64,000 bases of DNA from Streptomyces sp. NRRL F-5630 (GTDB taxonomy: Bacteria > Actinomycetota > Actinomycetes > Streptomycetales > Streptomycetaceae): NCBI RefSeq assembly GCF_000719475.1, contig NZ_JOGO01000033.1, positions 1 to 64,000 on the forward strand, written 5' to 3'. This document shows positions 16,361-25,131 of the stretch, one piece after another. Under the pieces are notes generated by a model that searched no databases, was not told the origin of the DNA, and saw only the letters and a list, made by a program, of their open reading frames with translations. Made by a program: the position numbers and the translations under genes. Within the stretch, counting starts at the first letter, position 1, and every line of letters begins with the position of its first letter.

Positions 16361-16511
16361 GGGACGGGTGAACGGGGTGGTGACCGGGAGCCGGGGTGAT
16401 CGGGCGGAGCCGGTGGCGGGCGAGCGGGCCCGGTGCGGCGCGGTCGCGGCGGCTGGCCGGCGGCGGCCCGCGAGCCGGGTGTGGGGCCCCGACCCGTGCG
16501 GCGGTGACGTA

Positions 16512-17741
16512 TCAGGCCGTGCGGTAGGCGGGCAGCTCAGCCCAGCCGTGCGCGATGAAGGTCGGCACCTGCTGCGGCTCGGGGTCAGCGAGACGCAGGC
16601 CGGGGAAGCGGGCGAAGAGCGCGGGGAGCGCGACGCCCGCCTCCAGGTGGGCGAGCGGGGCGCCGATGCAGCGGTGCGCGCCGATGCCGAAGGCGAGGTG
16701 GTCGCCGGAGTCGCGGTGCGCGTCGAAGAGGTGCGCGGTGGGCCCGTAGTGCGCCGGATCGTGGTTGGCCGCCGCGTACGTCGTGAGGATCGCGCTGCCC
16801 CGGGGGATGAGGACGTCGCCCGTCTCAGGGCCCTGGATGTCCTCGATCGCGAAGCGCATCGGCAGGTTGGCGATGCTCGGCGCCCAGCGCAGCGTCTCGG
16901 CGATGACCTTCTCCCAGGCCAGCTCGCCCGCCCGCACCTGCGCGAGCTGCTCGGGGTGGGTGAGCAGCGCGAAGGCCGCGTTGCCGATAAGGTTGACGGT
17001 CGTCTCGACCCCGGCGCCGATGACGAGGAGCAGCGTGTCGCGCAGCTCGTCGTCCGAGAGCCGGTCGCCGTCGGTGTCGCGCACCGCGACGAGGTCGCTC
17101 GCGAGGTCGTCGCCGGGCGCGGCGCGCTTGGTCCCGATGAGCTCGCCGAGCACCGCGTAGAGGCGGGCGAGCGTCGCCGCGGCCTCCTCGACGGGCCGCG
17201 AGACGTCCATGAAGTCGTCGAGCAGCGTCACCAGTTCGGCCTTGTGGGCGCCGCTCACGCCGAACAGCTCGCAGATGATCTCCATCGGCAGCCGCCGCGC
17301 GAAGGCGGTGCGCAGATCGACGACCTCGCCCTCGGGCACCGCCTCCATCTCGTCAAGCAGGCGTGTGACGATCTCCTCGACCCTCCCCCGCAGCCGCTCG
17401 GTGCGGTGGTGCGTGAAGGAGGGCGCGACGAGCTTGCGCAGCCGGCTGTGGTCGACCCCGTACGTGCTGAGCATGTTGATGACGCCGACCCAGCCGAGTA
17501 TCCAGCCCCACTCGGGGTTGGCGGCGGCCTCGGGCCAGCGGTCCCAGTGCTTGCGGGGGTCCTTGCTGACGCGCGGGTCCAGGATGAGGGTGCGCAGGCT
17601 CTCGTACCGCGTCACCGCGAAGGCGGGGATGCCGCCGGGCAGCGTGATCTCCACGACGGGGCCGCGCGCCCGCAGCCGGGCGGCCTCGGCCGGGATGTCG
17701 GCGCCTACGGGGTCGAGAGTGACGGCTTGGAGCTGGTCCAC
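16512..17741 (-). CDS. cytochrome P450, last gene of the conservon (CYP156-like position)
   Basis: The 409-residue P450 has a normal set of motifs: I-helix AGVETT (243-248), K-helix ETLR (282-285), and heme loop FGIGAHRCIG with Cys358. GTG at 17741 follows AGGAG and overlaps the end of the preceding P450 gene by 37 bp, so the two are translationally linked. In S. coelicolor, conservons may carry paired CYP157/CYP156 genes; this one occupies the second position and keeps canonical motifs. Substrate is unknown. Family P450: certain; CYP156 label: inferred from context. Confidence 0.9.
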   Translation of the reverse strand: MDQLQAVTLDPVGADIPAEAARLRARGPVVEITLPGGIPAFAVTRYESLRTLILDPRVSKDPRKHWDRWPEAAANPEWGWILGWVGVINMLSTYGVDHSRLRKLVAPSFTHHRTERLRGRVEEIVTRLLDEMEAVPEGEVVDLRTAFARRLPMEIICELFGVSGAHKAELVTLLDDFMDVSRPVEEAAATLARLYAVLGELIGTKRAAPGDDLASDLVAVRDTDGDRLSDDELRDTLLLVIGAGVETTVNLIGNAAFALLTHPEQLAQVRAGELAWEKVIAETLRWAPSIANLPMRFAIEDIQGPETGDVLIPRGSAILTTYAAANHDPAHYGPTAHLFDAHRDSGDHLAFGIGAHRCIGAPLAHLEAGVALPALFARFPGLRLADPEPQQVPTFIAHGWAELPAYRTA

Positions 17742-18976
17742 GGGGTGACTCCTGGCTGATCGGGGCGGACGGGCCGGAAGGTGACGGGAAGCGCCGCGAG
17801 AGCCCGGTGGAAGGGCCCGGGGCGCCAGGTCAGTTCGTCGAAGGGGACCGCCAGTTCCAGCCCGGGCAGCAGCGTGAGCAGCCGGTCGATGGCGGTCGCC
17901 GCGATCAGCAGGGCCGGGTCGGCGGCGGGGCAGCGGTGCTCCCCCGCGCCGAAGCCGAGGTGCGCGCCGCCGTCCGAGCGCTCGTCGGCGTGCGCGGGCA
18001 GGCCGGTGGGATCGGCCCCGGCGCCCGCGTACGAGACGAGGACCAGCTCGGCGGGCTGGATCCACGTCCCGTGGAAGTGGACGGGCCGTGTCGCGAAGTA
18101 CGGGCCGTAGTTCGCCATCGACGGGTCCGTGCGCAGGACCTCCGCGAGCGCCTCGCGGGTGGAGAGCGCGCCGTCCGTGAGCGAGGAGTAGTACCGCTCG
18201 TCGGTGAGCATCCGCGCCGTGGTGTTGCTGATGAGGTTCGCGGAGGGCTCGTTGCCCGCGCCCAGGGTGAGGACGACGTGCTGCACGACCTCCTCGGGCG
18301 CGAGCTGGGCGGGGTGCCCGATCAGCCAGGAGGGGAGGTCGTCCCCGGGGCTCTCGTACTTCGCCGTGATGAGTTCGTTCATGTAGCGGCCGAACTCCTC
18401 GTTCGCCGCGACAGCCTCGGCGCCCACCGCGTTCGAGAGGGTCGTCAGGATGCGGTCCAGCTCGCGGCCCGAGGCGTCGGAGCGCCCGTACAGGCGGTTG
18501 ATGACGCGCGCCATGAGCGGGCGCGCGTACTGCCCGACGAGGTCGGCGCGGCCCTCGGTGGCGAACTCGCGCACGAGGTCGTCGGCGATCTCCGTGACGG
18601 TCGCGCGCAGCCGGTGCGGCTGGATCATCCGGAAGCAGTCGCTGACCGCCTGCCGGAAGCGGTCGTGGACCTCGCCGTCGGTGAAGAGGGCGTTGGGCCG
18701 GTAGCCGATCATGCCGAGCACGCCGTGCGCCTCGGGGGTGCGCGGCAGGCTCGCCTCCCACGGGCGCGGGTCCTTCGACCAGTGCCCGTCCTGGTCGGAG
18801 AGGATCTCCCAGGCGGCCCGGTAGTCGAGGACGAGGTGCGCGCCCACGCCGGGGGCGATCTCGACGGGGGCGACCGCGCCGTGCCGGGCGCGCATCCGCG
18901 CGTAGGCGGCGTGCGGGTCGGCGGCGAACTCGGGCTCGTAGAGCGCCGTGGCGCCCGGGACGTAACGGTTGCTCAA
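17705..18976 (-). CDS. cytochrome P450 with atypical motifs (cvnE position, CYP157-like)
   Basis: The 423-residue protein is clearly a P450 but departs from the norm. The K-helix EVLR (279-282) is present. The I-helix oxygen-activation motif reads AGNEPS (240-245), lacking the usual acid-threonine pair. The heme loop FGAGEHRCPAADPALL keeps Cys349 but lacks the glycine two residues on. CYP157 enzymes of conservons are known for degenerate motifs. The start is TTG, forming a TTGA overlap with the stop of the GTPase gene, so translation is coupled. It may work as a redox or structural partner in the conservon complex rather than as a free monooxygenase. Confidence 0.88.
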   Translation of the reverse strand: MSNRYVPGATALYEPEFAADPHAAYARMRARHGAVAPVEIAPGVGAHLVLDYRAAWEILSDQDGHWSKDPRPWEASLPRTPEAHGVLGMIGYRPNALFTDGEVHDRFRQAVSDCFRMIQPHRLRATVTEIADDLVREFATEGRADLVGQYARPLMARVINRLYGRSDASGRELDRILTTLSNAVGAEAVAANEEFGRYMNELITAKYESPGDDLPSWLIGHPAQLAPEEVVQHVVLTLGAGNEPSANLISNTTARMLTDERYYSSLTDGALSTREALAEVLRTDPSMANYGPYFATRPVHFHGTWIQPAELVLVSYAGAGADPTGLPAHADERSDGGAHLGFGAGEHRCPAADPALLIAATAIDRLLTLLPGLELAVPFDELTWRPGPFHRALAALPVTFRPVRPDQPGVTPWTSSKPSLSTP

Positions 18977-19623
18977 CTCTCCACCAGCTCACGGATGTGC
19001 TCGACGAGCATGATCAGCATGTCCCTCGACGAGCGCGGTTCGCGCGCGTCGCACACCGCGAGCGGCGTGGACTCCTCCAGGTCGAGGGCGGCCCGCAGGG
19101 CCTCGGGGCCGTGCGCGGGCGAGTCCTCGAACTGGTTGACCGCGACGGCGTACGGGATGCCGCGCCGCTCCACGAGGTCGAGCACGTCGAAGCTCGCGTC
19201 GAGGCGCCGCGTGTCGGCGAGGACGAGGACGCCCATCGCCCCGTACGTCAGCTCCTCCCACAGCAGCCGGAACCGTTCCTGCCCCGGCGCGCCGAAGAGG
19301 TAGAGCACCGCGCCCGGGTGGGAGGAGGGCTCGGGCGCGCGCAGGGTGAGGCGCCCGAAGTCGACGCCGACGGTCGTCGTCGTCTTGCCGCGTACTCCGC
19401 TGAGGTCGTCGACGCTCTCGCCGGCCTGCGTGAGGACTTCCTCGGTGGTGAGCGGCGCGGTCTCCGACGCGGCGGCGACGAAGGTCGTCTTGCCCACGGC
19501 GAAGGGCCCGGCGACGACGATCTTCACGGGCACCGGCAGTTCGAGCGCCGGCCCGCCGGAGGCCGCGGTGCCGGGGGCGGGAGTGCCGGACGCGGGGGCC
19601 AGGTCAGAGGGCACGGAGGCCAT
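18973..19623 (-). CDS. cvnD: conservon GTPase CvnD
   Basis: The 216-residue protein is a small Ras-like GTP/ATP-binding protein of the conservon type. P-loop GPFAVGKTT is at 39-47, the switch I threonines lie in GKTTTTVGVDFG, the G3 equivalent is FGAPGQERF, and the G4 region is NQFED instead of NKxD. An Ala/Pro-rich N-terminus precedes the fold. CvnD proteins associate at the membrane with CvnA, CvnB and CvnC in an assembly likened to eukaryotic G-protein-coupled systems. The start overlaps cvnC by 20 bp and the stop overlaps the downstream P450 start. Confidence 0.93.
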   Translation of the reverse strand: MASVPSDLAPASGTPAPGTAASGGPALELPVPVKIVVAGPFAVGKTTFVAAASETAPLTTEEVLTQAGESVDDLSGVRGKTTTTVGVDFGRLTLRAPEPSSHPGAVLYLFGAPGQERFRLLWEELTYGAMGVLVLADTRRLDASFDVLDLVERRGIPYAVAVNQFEDSPAHGPEALRAALDLEESTPLAVCDAREPRSSRDMLIMLVEHIRELVES

Positions 19624-19954
19624 GGAGCACCACCTCCAGGAGTGCGGGGTCGGGGAGCTGGGCGGGTGCCGGGGGCTCGCGGGTCACCACGGCGCCGCTC
19701 GCGGCGAGCGCGGCGGCCATCATGCGGACGACGGCGTAGGGCAGCCCGAGCTGCGCCGCGCACTCGTAGACAGAGAGCGTGCCCTCCTCCTCGACGAGGG
19801 CGAGGAGCCGGCGCGCCGCCGCGTCGAGCCCCTCGGCGCGGGCGCCGGGATCGGCGTGCAGCAGCGTCGTGCGCTCCACGCCGATCCGGTGGGGCACGTC
19901 GAGCCCGGCGGTCGCGACGTAGTCCGGCACGAGGCGCCTGCGAGGCGGCGTCAT
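19604..19954 (-). CDS. cvnC: conservon DUF742 protein CvnC
   Basis: The 116-residue protein matches DUF742. RRLVPDYVATAG is an N-terminal hallmark, and the rest is a winged-helix-like fold (LLALVEEEGTLSVYECAAQLGLPYAVVRMMAAAL). CvnC binds the other conservon proteins; DNA binding has not been established for the family. ATG 19954 overlaps the cvnB stop as ATGA, fixing this start although a much longer open frame exists. Confidence 0.93.
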   Translation of the reverse strand: MTPPRRRLVPDYVATAGLDVPHRIGVERTTLLHADPGARAEGLDAAARRLLALVEEEGTLSVYECAAQLGLPYAVVRMMAAALAASGAVVTREPPAPAQLPDPALLEVVLHGLRAL

Positions 19955-20391
19955 GCGCCGGCGGTCCTGCTCTTCGCGGCCTCGCTCAGCGCCGCGACCA
20001 GCTTGCCCACCTGTACCTGTACCTCGTACGCGATCCGCCCGAGGTCGGCCTCCCGAGCCGCCCACAGGACGAGCCCCGCGCCCTCGCCCGCGGGCGCCAC
20101 GTAGTAGAGGCCCTGCGGAGTCGAGACGACCACCTCGTCGATCGTGCGGTCCTTGCCCCGCGCCGCGCGGTCCACGAGCGCGCGGACGCTGCCGAGCGTC
20201 GAGCTCGTGACCGCGGCGACCGCCTCGCCGTCCTCGGTCGCGATACCGGGTGCGGCGCCCAGGATGAGGCCGTCCCTGCTGAACACGACGCCGCCCTCCA
20301 CGTGCGGGAGTTCGAGCAGGGGCTCCAGTACCCACGACAGGTTCCGGGCGAGCGGGGCGCCCTTCACCGGCGGGGTTCCCTGGCTGTTCAC
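19951..20391 (-). CDS. cvnB: conservon roadblock/LC7 protein CvnB
   Basis: The 146-residue protein has a roadblock/LC7 fold (NLSWVLEPLLELPHVEGGVVFSRDGLILG, then SSTLGSVRALVDRA). In bacteria such proteins act as GTPase-activating or scaffold partners of small GTPases such as CvnD. The start is GTG at 20391 and overlaps the cvnA stop as GTGA; its own stop overlaps the cvnC start. Confidence 0.93.
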   Translation of the reverse strand: MNSQGTPPVKGAPLARNLSWVLEPLLELPHVEGGVVFSRDGLILGAAPGIATEDGEAVAAVTSSTLGSVRALVDRAARGKDRTIDEVVVSTPQGLYYVAPAGEGAGLVLWAAREADLGRIAYEVQVQVGKLVAALSEAAKSRTAGA

Positions 20392-21959
20392 AGGTCGTGT
20401 CCTCTCTGCTGCGCGGGGGCCGCCCGGGGGGTGCTGCTGCGCGGCCCCTCGTGCGGTGCGCGGTCCGTGGGGGGTACGGGGGTGTTGCCGGGCCCTGCCG
20501 CCCGCACGTCCTCGGACGGGCGGCTGTGGGGTGGGTCCTGGGGCGAGCGGGTGTCCTCGCGGGCGGGGCCGGCCGCCGCCTCGGCGGTCTCTCGCTCGAC
20601 GGCCTCGCGGCCCCTGTCGCGGCCCGCCTGCCAGCCGCCCCAGCGCGCCTCGGCCTCGCGGGGCTCCAGGCGCGGGAGTTCGGCGACAGGCGCGACGGGG
20701 GCCGGGCCCGGGGCGCGCTCGCGCGTCTTGCGGCGGCGGCGCGGCAGCGCGGTGGAGTCACCGGTCTCGGTGGCGCGGGGCACGCTGCGCACCCCGGCGG
20801 GCAGCGGCGCGGCCGGTTCCGGGCTCCGCACGGGCGCGGGGGCGTGGACGGAGGGGGCGTGGCCCTCGGGCATCTCGACGAGGAGGGCCGCGGGGACGCT
20901 CACGACGGCGGCGACGCCGCCGTAACTGCTCTTCTTCAGCGAGACCTGGAAGCCGTACTGGCGCACGAGCGCGCCGATCGCGGCCCAGCCGGTCTGCGGC
21001 GGGTCGCCGAGTTCGACGAGCCGCACCGGGTGCGCGCCGCTGAGCAGGCGCTCCGCGCGGGCGAACTGCTCGGCGTTGAGGCCGACGCCCGCGTCCTCGA
21101 CGATGATGCTCGCCCCGGTCTGCGTCTCGTGCAGCGAGACATCGACCTTGAGCGTGCCGTGGGAGAAGTGGACGGCGTTGGCGAGGAGTTCGGCGAGGAC
21201 CGCGCGCAGGGGCTCGACCGACTGCGCCATGACGCCGACGGGGCGGGCGAGGTGGTTGACGGGTTCGCCGACGCGCTCCTTGAAGTCGCGGACCCGGCTG
21301 GCGGCGCTCACCGCGATGTCCACGAGGTGCGTGTCGTCGCGGAAGAGCATCGGTGTGGAGCCGGTGGCGAGCGCCGGGGTCTGCGCGGCGCGGCCGATCA
21401 GCTCGTTGAGCATGTCGAGCGCGAGGACGTCGGCCATGAGCGCGGGCTCGGCGTCGGGGTGGCGGCGCTGGATCTCGCTCAGGCCGTCCTGGAGGCGCAG
21501 TTGCAGCGCGTGCACGCGGCTCATCGCCCCGCGCACGACGGCCCGTCCGGCCTCGTCGACCCGTTCGCCCTCGGCGGCGACGCCTTCGGCGACGGCGTCG
21601 AGGAGGGCGCGGTGGAGCCGGTCGATGGGGGTGCCGACGAGTTCGGGTGTGAGCAGGCCGGGAACGGTGACGTGCGGGGTGCGCAGGTGCGAGAGGAGGG
21701 CGGGCAGGCGGTGTTCGAGCAGGTGGCGCGTCTCGCGCTCGACCGCCTCGCGGCTGGTACGCGCCTCCGTGCGCGCCGCGCCCGCCTCCGCCTGCGCGGC
21801 TCCGGCGGCGGCGAGCGCCGCGTCCCGTGCCTCGTGCGCCTGGCGCCTGTCCTCGTCGGCTCGTCTGGCGCGCCTGCGCGCCGCGACGAGAGGGCCTCCG
21901 GTCGCCGCAGCGGTGGCCCCGCCCGCGACGACGGCTGCGGCCACGACCTCTATCAGCAT
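20388..21959 (-). CDS. cvnA: conservon sensor kinase-like protein CvnA
   Basis: The 523-residue protein heads the conservon. It has one N-terminal membrane segment (IEVVAAAVVAGGATAAATGGPLVAA region), an Ala/Arg-rich coiled coil, and a GHKL ATPase domain with an N-box (LAELLANAVHFS) and G1 box (DAGVGL). It lacks a standard phospho-accepting histidine box and has a Pro-rich C-terminal tail. CvnA proteins are regarded as sensors that feed the CvnB/CvnD switch. The ATG has no strong ribosome binding site, and the promoter must lie within 21960-22213. Confidence 0.92.
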   Translation of the reverse strand: MLIEVVAAAVVAGGATAAATGGPLVAARRRARRADEDRRQAHEARDAALAAAGAAQAEAGAARTEARTSREAVERETRHLLEHRLPALLSHLRTPHVTVPGLLTPELVGTPIDRLHRALLDAVAEGVAAEGERVDEAGRAVVRGAMSRVHALQLRLQDGLSEIQRRHPDAEPALMADVLALDMLNELIGRAAQTPALATGSTPMLFRDDTHLVDIAVSAASRVRDFKERVGEPVNHLARPVGVMAQSVEPLRAVLAELLANAVHFSHGTLKVDVSLHETQTGASIIVEDAGVGLNAEQFARAERLLSGAHPVRLVELGDPPQTGWAAIGALVRQYGFQVSLKKSSYGGVAAVVSVPAALLVEMPEGHAPSVHAPAPVRSPEPAAPLPAGVRSVPRATETGDSTALPRRRRKTRERAPGPAPVAPVAELPRLEPREAEARWGGWQAGRDRGREAVERETAEAAAGPAREDTRSPQDPPHSRPSEDVRAAGPGNTPVPPTDRAPHEGPRSSTPRAAPAQQRGHDL

Positions 21960-22213
21960 GTGGGAAGTCCCTGAACCTCGGTGTGCTTGCGTACCGCGAC
22001 GCGGCGTGCCGTCGCTCGCCGCACCACCGTAGGCGCAAGATCGTCACATGCCTAGTTCTGGCCGGAAGTTGACGGGCATTTTGATGAATCGGTGACCTGC
22101 GCGTCCGGTACGTCTGTTTCCCGGAACAGGGGATTCCAGCCCTTCGTTTTCCGCTGACCGCTTTGCCGCCGCTTCACCCGGAAGGGGGGATTCCCCCGCC
22201 TTTCCCCGCCTTC

Positions 22214-24934
22214 TCAGTACAGCCCTCTGCCCTCCTCCAGCGTGGTCGCCGCGCGTCGCGCGAGACCCGTGGCCCCGCAGCTCCTGGCGAGCGTGAGGCC
22301 GTGGTCGAGTTCCTTGCGGGAGCGCGTGACGAGCCCGTACTCGACGCGGGCGCGGGCGTGCTCGTAGGAGCAGGGCGAGTGTTCGAGGTAGGTGACCGCG
22401 CGGGCGAGGAGCGAGGCGGCGTACGGCCCCTCGCTCACCGCGGCGGCCTGGCGCAGCGACTCGCCGACCGCCGTGTCGGTGCCGAAGCGCTCGGCGGACG
22501 CCCGCGCGGTGGCGACGAGCGAGGCGGCCCGGTCCGGGTCGTCGGGCGCGACGGCGAGGGCGAGTTCGCCGTGCACGGGTGCGAGCACCGTGTTGTGCCA
22601 GCCGCGCGCGGTGAGCGAGACGAGCCCGGCCTCCAGTTCGTCGACCGCCTCCTTGCGGCGCCCGAGCGCGAGCAGCAGCCGCCCGCGTACCGCCGCGGCG
22701 TCGGGCAGCACGATGACGTCGGGGTAGGGCGGGCGGAACGCGTACTGCTCCATCAGCTCCTCGGCCTCGCGCACCTCGCCCTGCGCGAGCAGCGTGTCCG
22801 CGAGCATGCAGACGATGTCCCAGTGCAGCGGCATCCGCGAGCCCACCCGGTCGGCGATCCGCAGCGCCTCCCTGAGCATCCCCCGCGCGTCGCGCAACTG
22901 CCCGCGCCGCCGCTTCACGTAGCCGACGAACGCCTGCGCCACCCCGAGGTGGTTGCCGCTCCAGCCCTGTCGCCGGTAGACGTCGAGCGCCTCGGTGAAG
23001 AGGCTCGACGCGCGGTCGAGCCGGTCCGAGAAGATGTACGCGCCGCCGAGCATGACGAGCAGTTCGAAGCTCCACTCGGTGTCGGTCCAGCCGAGTCCGG
23101 GCGGGAGCTGGCCGTTGACGAGGGCGCGGTCGCACAACTCCACCGCGTGCTCCGCGTTCTCGCCGCGCGCCATGACGTCGAAGGCGCGCAGGATGAGCAG
23201 GGCCCGCTCGGAGGTGTCGCGCCCGGTGAGCGGATCGGCGAGCGCGGCGAGCCGCGCCGAGCGCCCTTCCGCGTTGCTCTCGCGCGCGTAGATGCCCTCC
23301 CACATGAAGTGCATGCCCTGGAGCCGCATACGGTCGGGACCCTCGTCGAGCAGGAGCGCCTCGCGGTCCACGACGTCGACGGCCTCGCGCAACTGGTCGA
23401 GGTGGACGAGCGCCTGCGAGAGGCGGCAGACGGCGTCGGTCCTGGTCGTGCCCCGCAGACCGTCGGGCACTTCGAGGGCCGCGCGCAGGTGCCGCACGGT
23501 GCTCCCCGGGTCGGTGAGGAGCGTCGCGCAGCCCAGCTCGTAGCTGACCTGCGCGTGCACGCCGGGCGCGGGCGGTTCGAGCAGCGCGCGCTCCAGACAG
23601 AGCCGGGCCGCCTCGGGCGCGCCCACGGCGAGGTGTTCGCGTGCCGCGGCGCGCAGTTGCGCCACGACGCGCGGATCGTCGTCGGGGACGAGCTGGAGCA
23701 GGTGGCGCGACGCGGCGGCGGGGCCGCGCCCCGACTCCATGACGAGTTCGGCGGCCCGCCCGTGCAGGGCCGTGCGGTGGAAGGGGAGCATCGACTCGTG
23801 GACGGCCGTGGCGATGAGCGGGTGGACGAACTGGAGGTCGTCGTCGGGGCCGGTCAGGACGCGCGCCGCACGGAGCCTGGCGAGGTGCGCCGCCGCCTCG
23901 TCGAGCGGCATGTCGTCGCTGAGCCGGGCGGCGAGCGGGAGCGTGATGTCGGTGCCGAGCACGGCCGCGGACCGGGCGAGCTTCACGGCCCGGGTGCCGA
24001 GCGCCTCGATCCGCTCGACCAGCCCGGTGCCGCGCGAGGCGGCGTTGAGGCCGCGCAGCTGCCCGGCCTCGGACTCGACGGCCCGGACACCGTTCTCGCG
24101 CGCCTTGCTGAGCAGTTCGACGGTGTCGTACGGGTTGCCGCCGGTCACCGCCCACACCTCGCGGCAGAAGCCGTCCTCCGCCAGCGAGCCGAAGGTCGCG
24201 CGGGTCAGTTCGGCGGCGGCGACGGGGCCGAGCGGCTGGAGCCTGTTGCCCGCCGGGCGCGCCTGGTCCACGAGGCTCTTGAGGTACTGGGCCGCGCGCC
24301 CCGTCGCCTCGTCCTCGCGCAGCGCCACGACGAGCAGCACCTTCGTCGAGTCCAGCGTCTTGGCGAAGGCCGCGAGCCAGTCGAGGGTCTCCGGATCGGC
24401 CCAGTGCACGTCGTCGACGAGGATGACGACGGGCCAGTCGGCCTGGACGAGCCGCGTGACGACGGAGACGAGCGAGTCGATGACGCCGCGCGGGTCGGCG
24501 GTGCGCCCGCCGGGGTCCGCTATCCCCAGCGCGGGACCCACGACGTCGTGGCGCTCGCCGAGGTAGGCGCGGGCCTCCTCGGGGGTCATCGCGAGCAGGC
24601 TGTGCTGGAGCAGCTGCCGGACGAGGTTGAAGGGCACCGAGCTGACCGTCTGCCCGCCACGCGCGCTCCACACCGCGGCCCGCCCCGTGGCGCGCCTGCG
24701 CACCTCCTGGAGCAGCCGGGTCTTGCCGATCCCGGCGACACCGCTGAAGACGAGGAGGCTGCCGCCGCCCTCGCGGTCCTCGCAGAGCCGCTCGATGGCC
24801 TCGTCCACGAGCCGCAGTTCCCGCTCGCGCTCCCACAGCGCCTCACCGCCCTGCGGGGCACCGCCGCCGGTGGGCACCTCGCCGCACGGGGAGTCGCCGT
24901 GGTCGTGAGCACCCTGCCGCACGTTCGCCGTCAT
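22214..24934 (-). CDS. LAL-like AAA/TPR ATPase without a LuxR DNA-binding domain
   Basis: The 906-residue protein resembles large ATP-binding LuxR (LAL/MalT-type) regulators. It has an N-terminal AAA domain with Walker A GVAGIGKT (65-72) and Walker B VVILVDDVHWAD (about 170-180). Around 600 residues of TPR-like helical repeats follow (for example SSLFTEALDVYRRQGWSG and GQLRDARGMLREALRIAD). LAL proteins normally end in a LuxR HTH of about 60 residues; this one stops at LEEGRGLY. No HTH is found in the next 140 bp in any leftward frame. It may be a signalling ATPase acting through protein contacts. It lies directly upstream of the conservon, on the same strand, 254 bp away. Confidence 0.8.
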   Translation of the reverse strand: MTANVRQGAHDHGDSPCGEVPTGGGAPQGGEALWERERELRLVDEAIERLCEDREGGGSLLVFSGVAGIGKTRLLQEVRRRATGRAAVWSARGGQTVSSVPFNLVRQLLQHSLLAMTPEEARAYLGERHDVVGPALGIADPGGRTADPRGVIDSLVSVVTRLVQADWPVVILVDDVHWADPETLDWLAAFAKTLDSTKVLLVVALREDEATGRAAQYLKSLVDQARPAGNRLQPLGPVAAAELTRATFGSLAEDGFCREVWAVTGGNPYDTVELLSKARENGVRAVESEAGQLRGLNAASRGTGLVERIEALGTRAVKLARSAAVLGTDITLPLAARLSDDMPLDEAAAHLARLRAARVLTGPDDDLQFVHPLIATAVHESMLPFHRTALHGRAAELVMESGRGPAAASRHLLQLVPDDDPRVVAQLRAAAREHLAVGAPEAARLCLERALLEPPAPGVHAQVSYELGCATLLTDPGSTVRHLRAALEVPDGLRGTTRTDAVCRLSQALVHLDQLREAVDVVDREALLLDEGPDRMRLQGMHFMWEGIYARESNAEGRSARLAALADPLTGRDTSERALLILRAFDVMARGENAEHAVELCDRALVNGQLPPGLGWTDTEWSFELLVMLGGAYIFSDRLDRASSLFTEALDVYRRQGWSGNHLGVAQAFVGYVKRRRGQLRDARGMLREALRIADRVGSRMPLHWDIVCMLADTLLAQGEVREAEELMEQYAFRPPYPDVIVLPDAAAVRGRLLLALGRRKEAVDELEAGLVSLTARGWHNTVLAPVHGELALAVAPDDPDRAASLVATARASAERFGTDTAVGESLRQAAAVSEGPYAASLLARAVTYLEHSPCSYEHARARVEYGLVTRSRKELDHGLTLARSCGATGLARRAATTLEEGRGLY

Positions 24935-25050
24935 CCTGCCCGCTCCCCTGCCCGTCCGCCGTCGCCAGGACCGGGTGGTGGTCGGCAGTTCGGCCGCCGG
25001 GCCCGGTCCGCACGAAGGCGAGCCTAGCCGCAGGGGCCCGAATATGACAT

Positions 25051-25063
25051 GCCGTCAGACGGC
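25051..25063. promoter_or_regulatory. GCCGTC-A-GACGGC palindrome in a divergent promoter region
   Basis: A perfect 6-1-6 inverted repeat lies between the divergent LAL-like gene and the DUF2510 gene. It could be an operator for either. No regulator is identified. Confidence 0.3.
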
Positions 25064-25131
25064 CCTCCGGCCTGCGGCTATCATGCCCGCCTCTCATCCG
25101 ATTCTCAGCACCACGCTCTAGGGTGAGCGGC

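Noticed and set aside
22044-22213. Missing LuxR HTH of the LAL-like gene in a shifted frame
   Set aside because: All leftward frames of the downstream 140 bp were read. None gives an HTH-like sequence; the alternative frame ends in a Gly/Pro-rich stretch.
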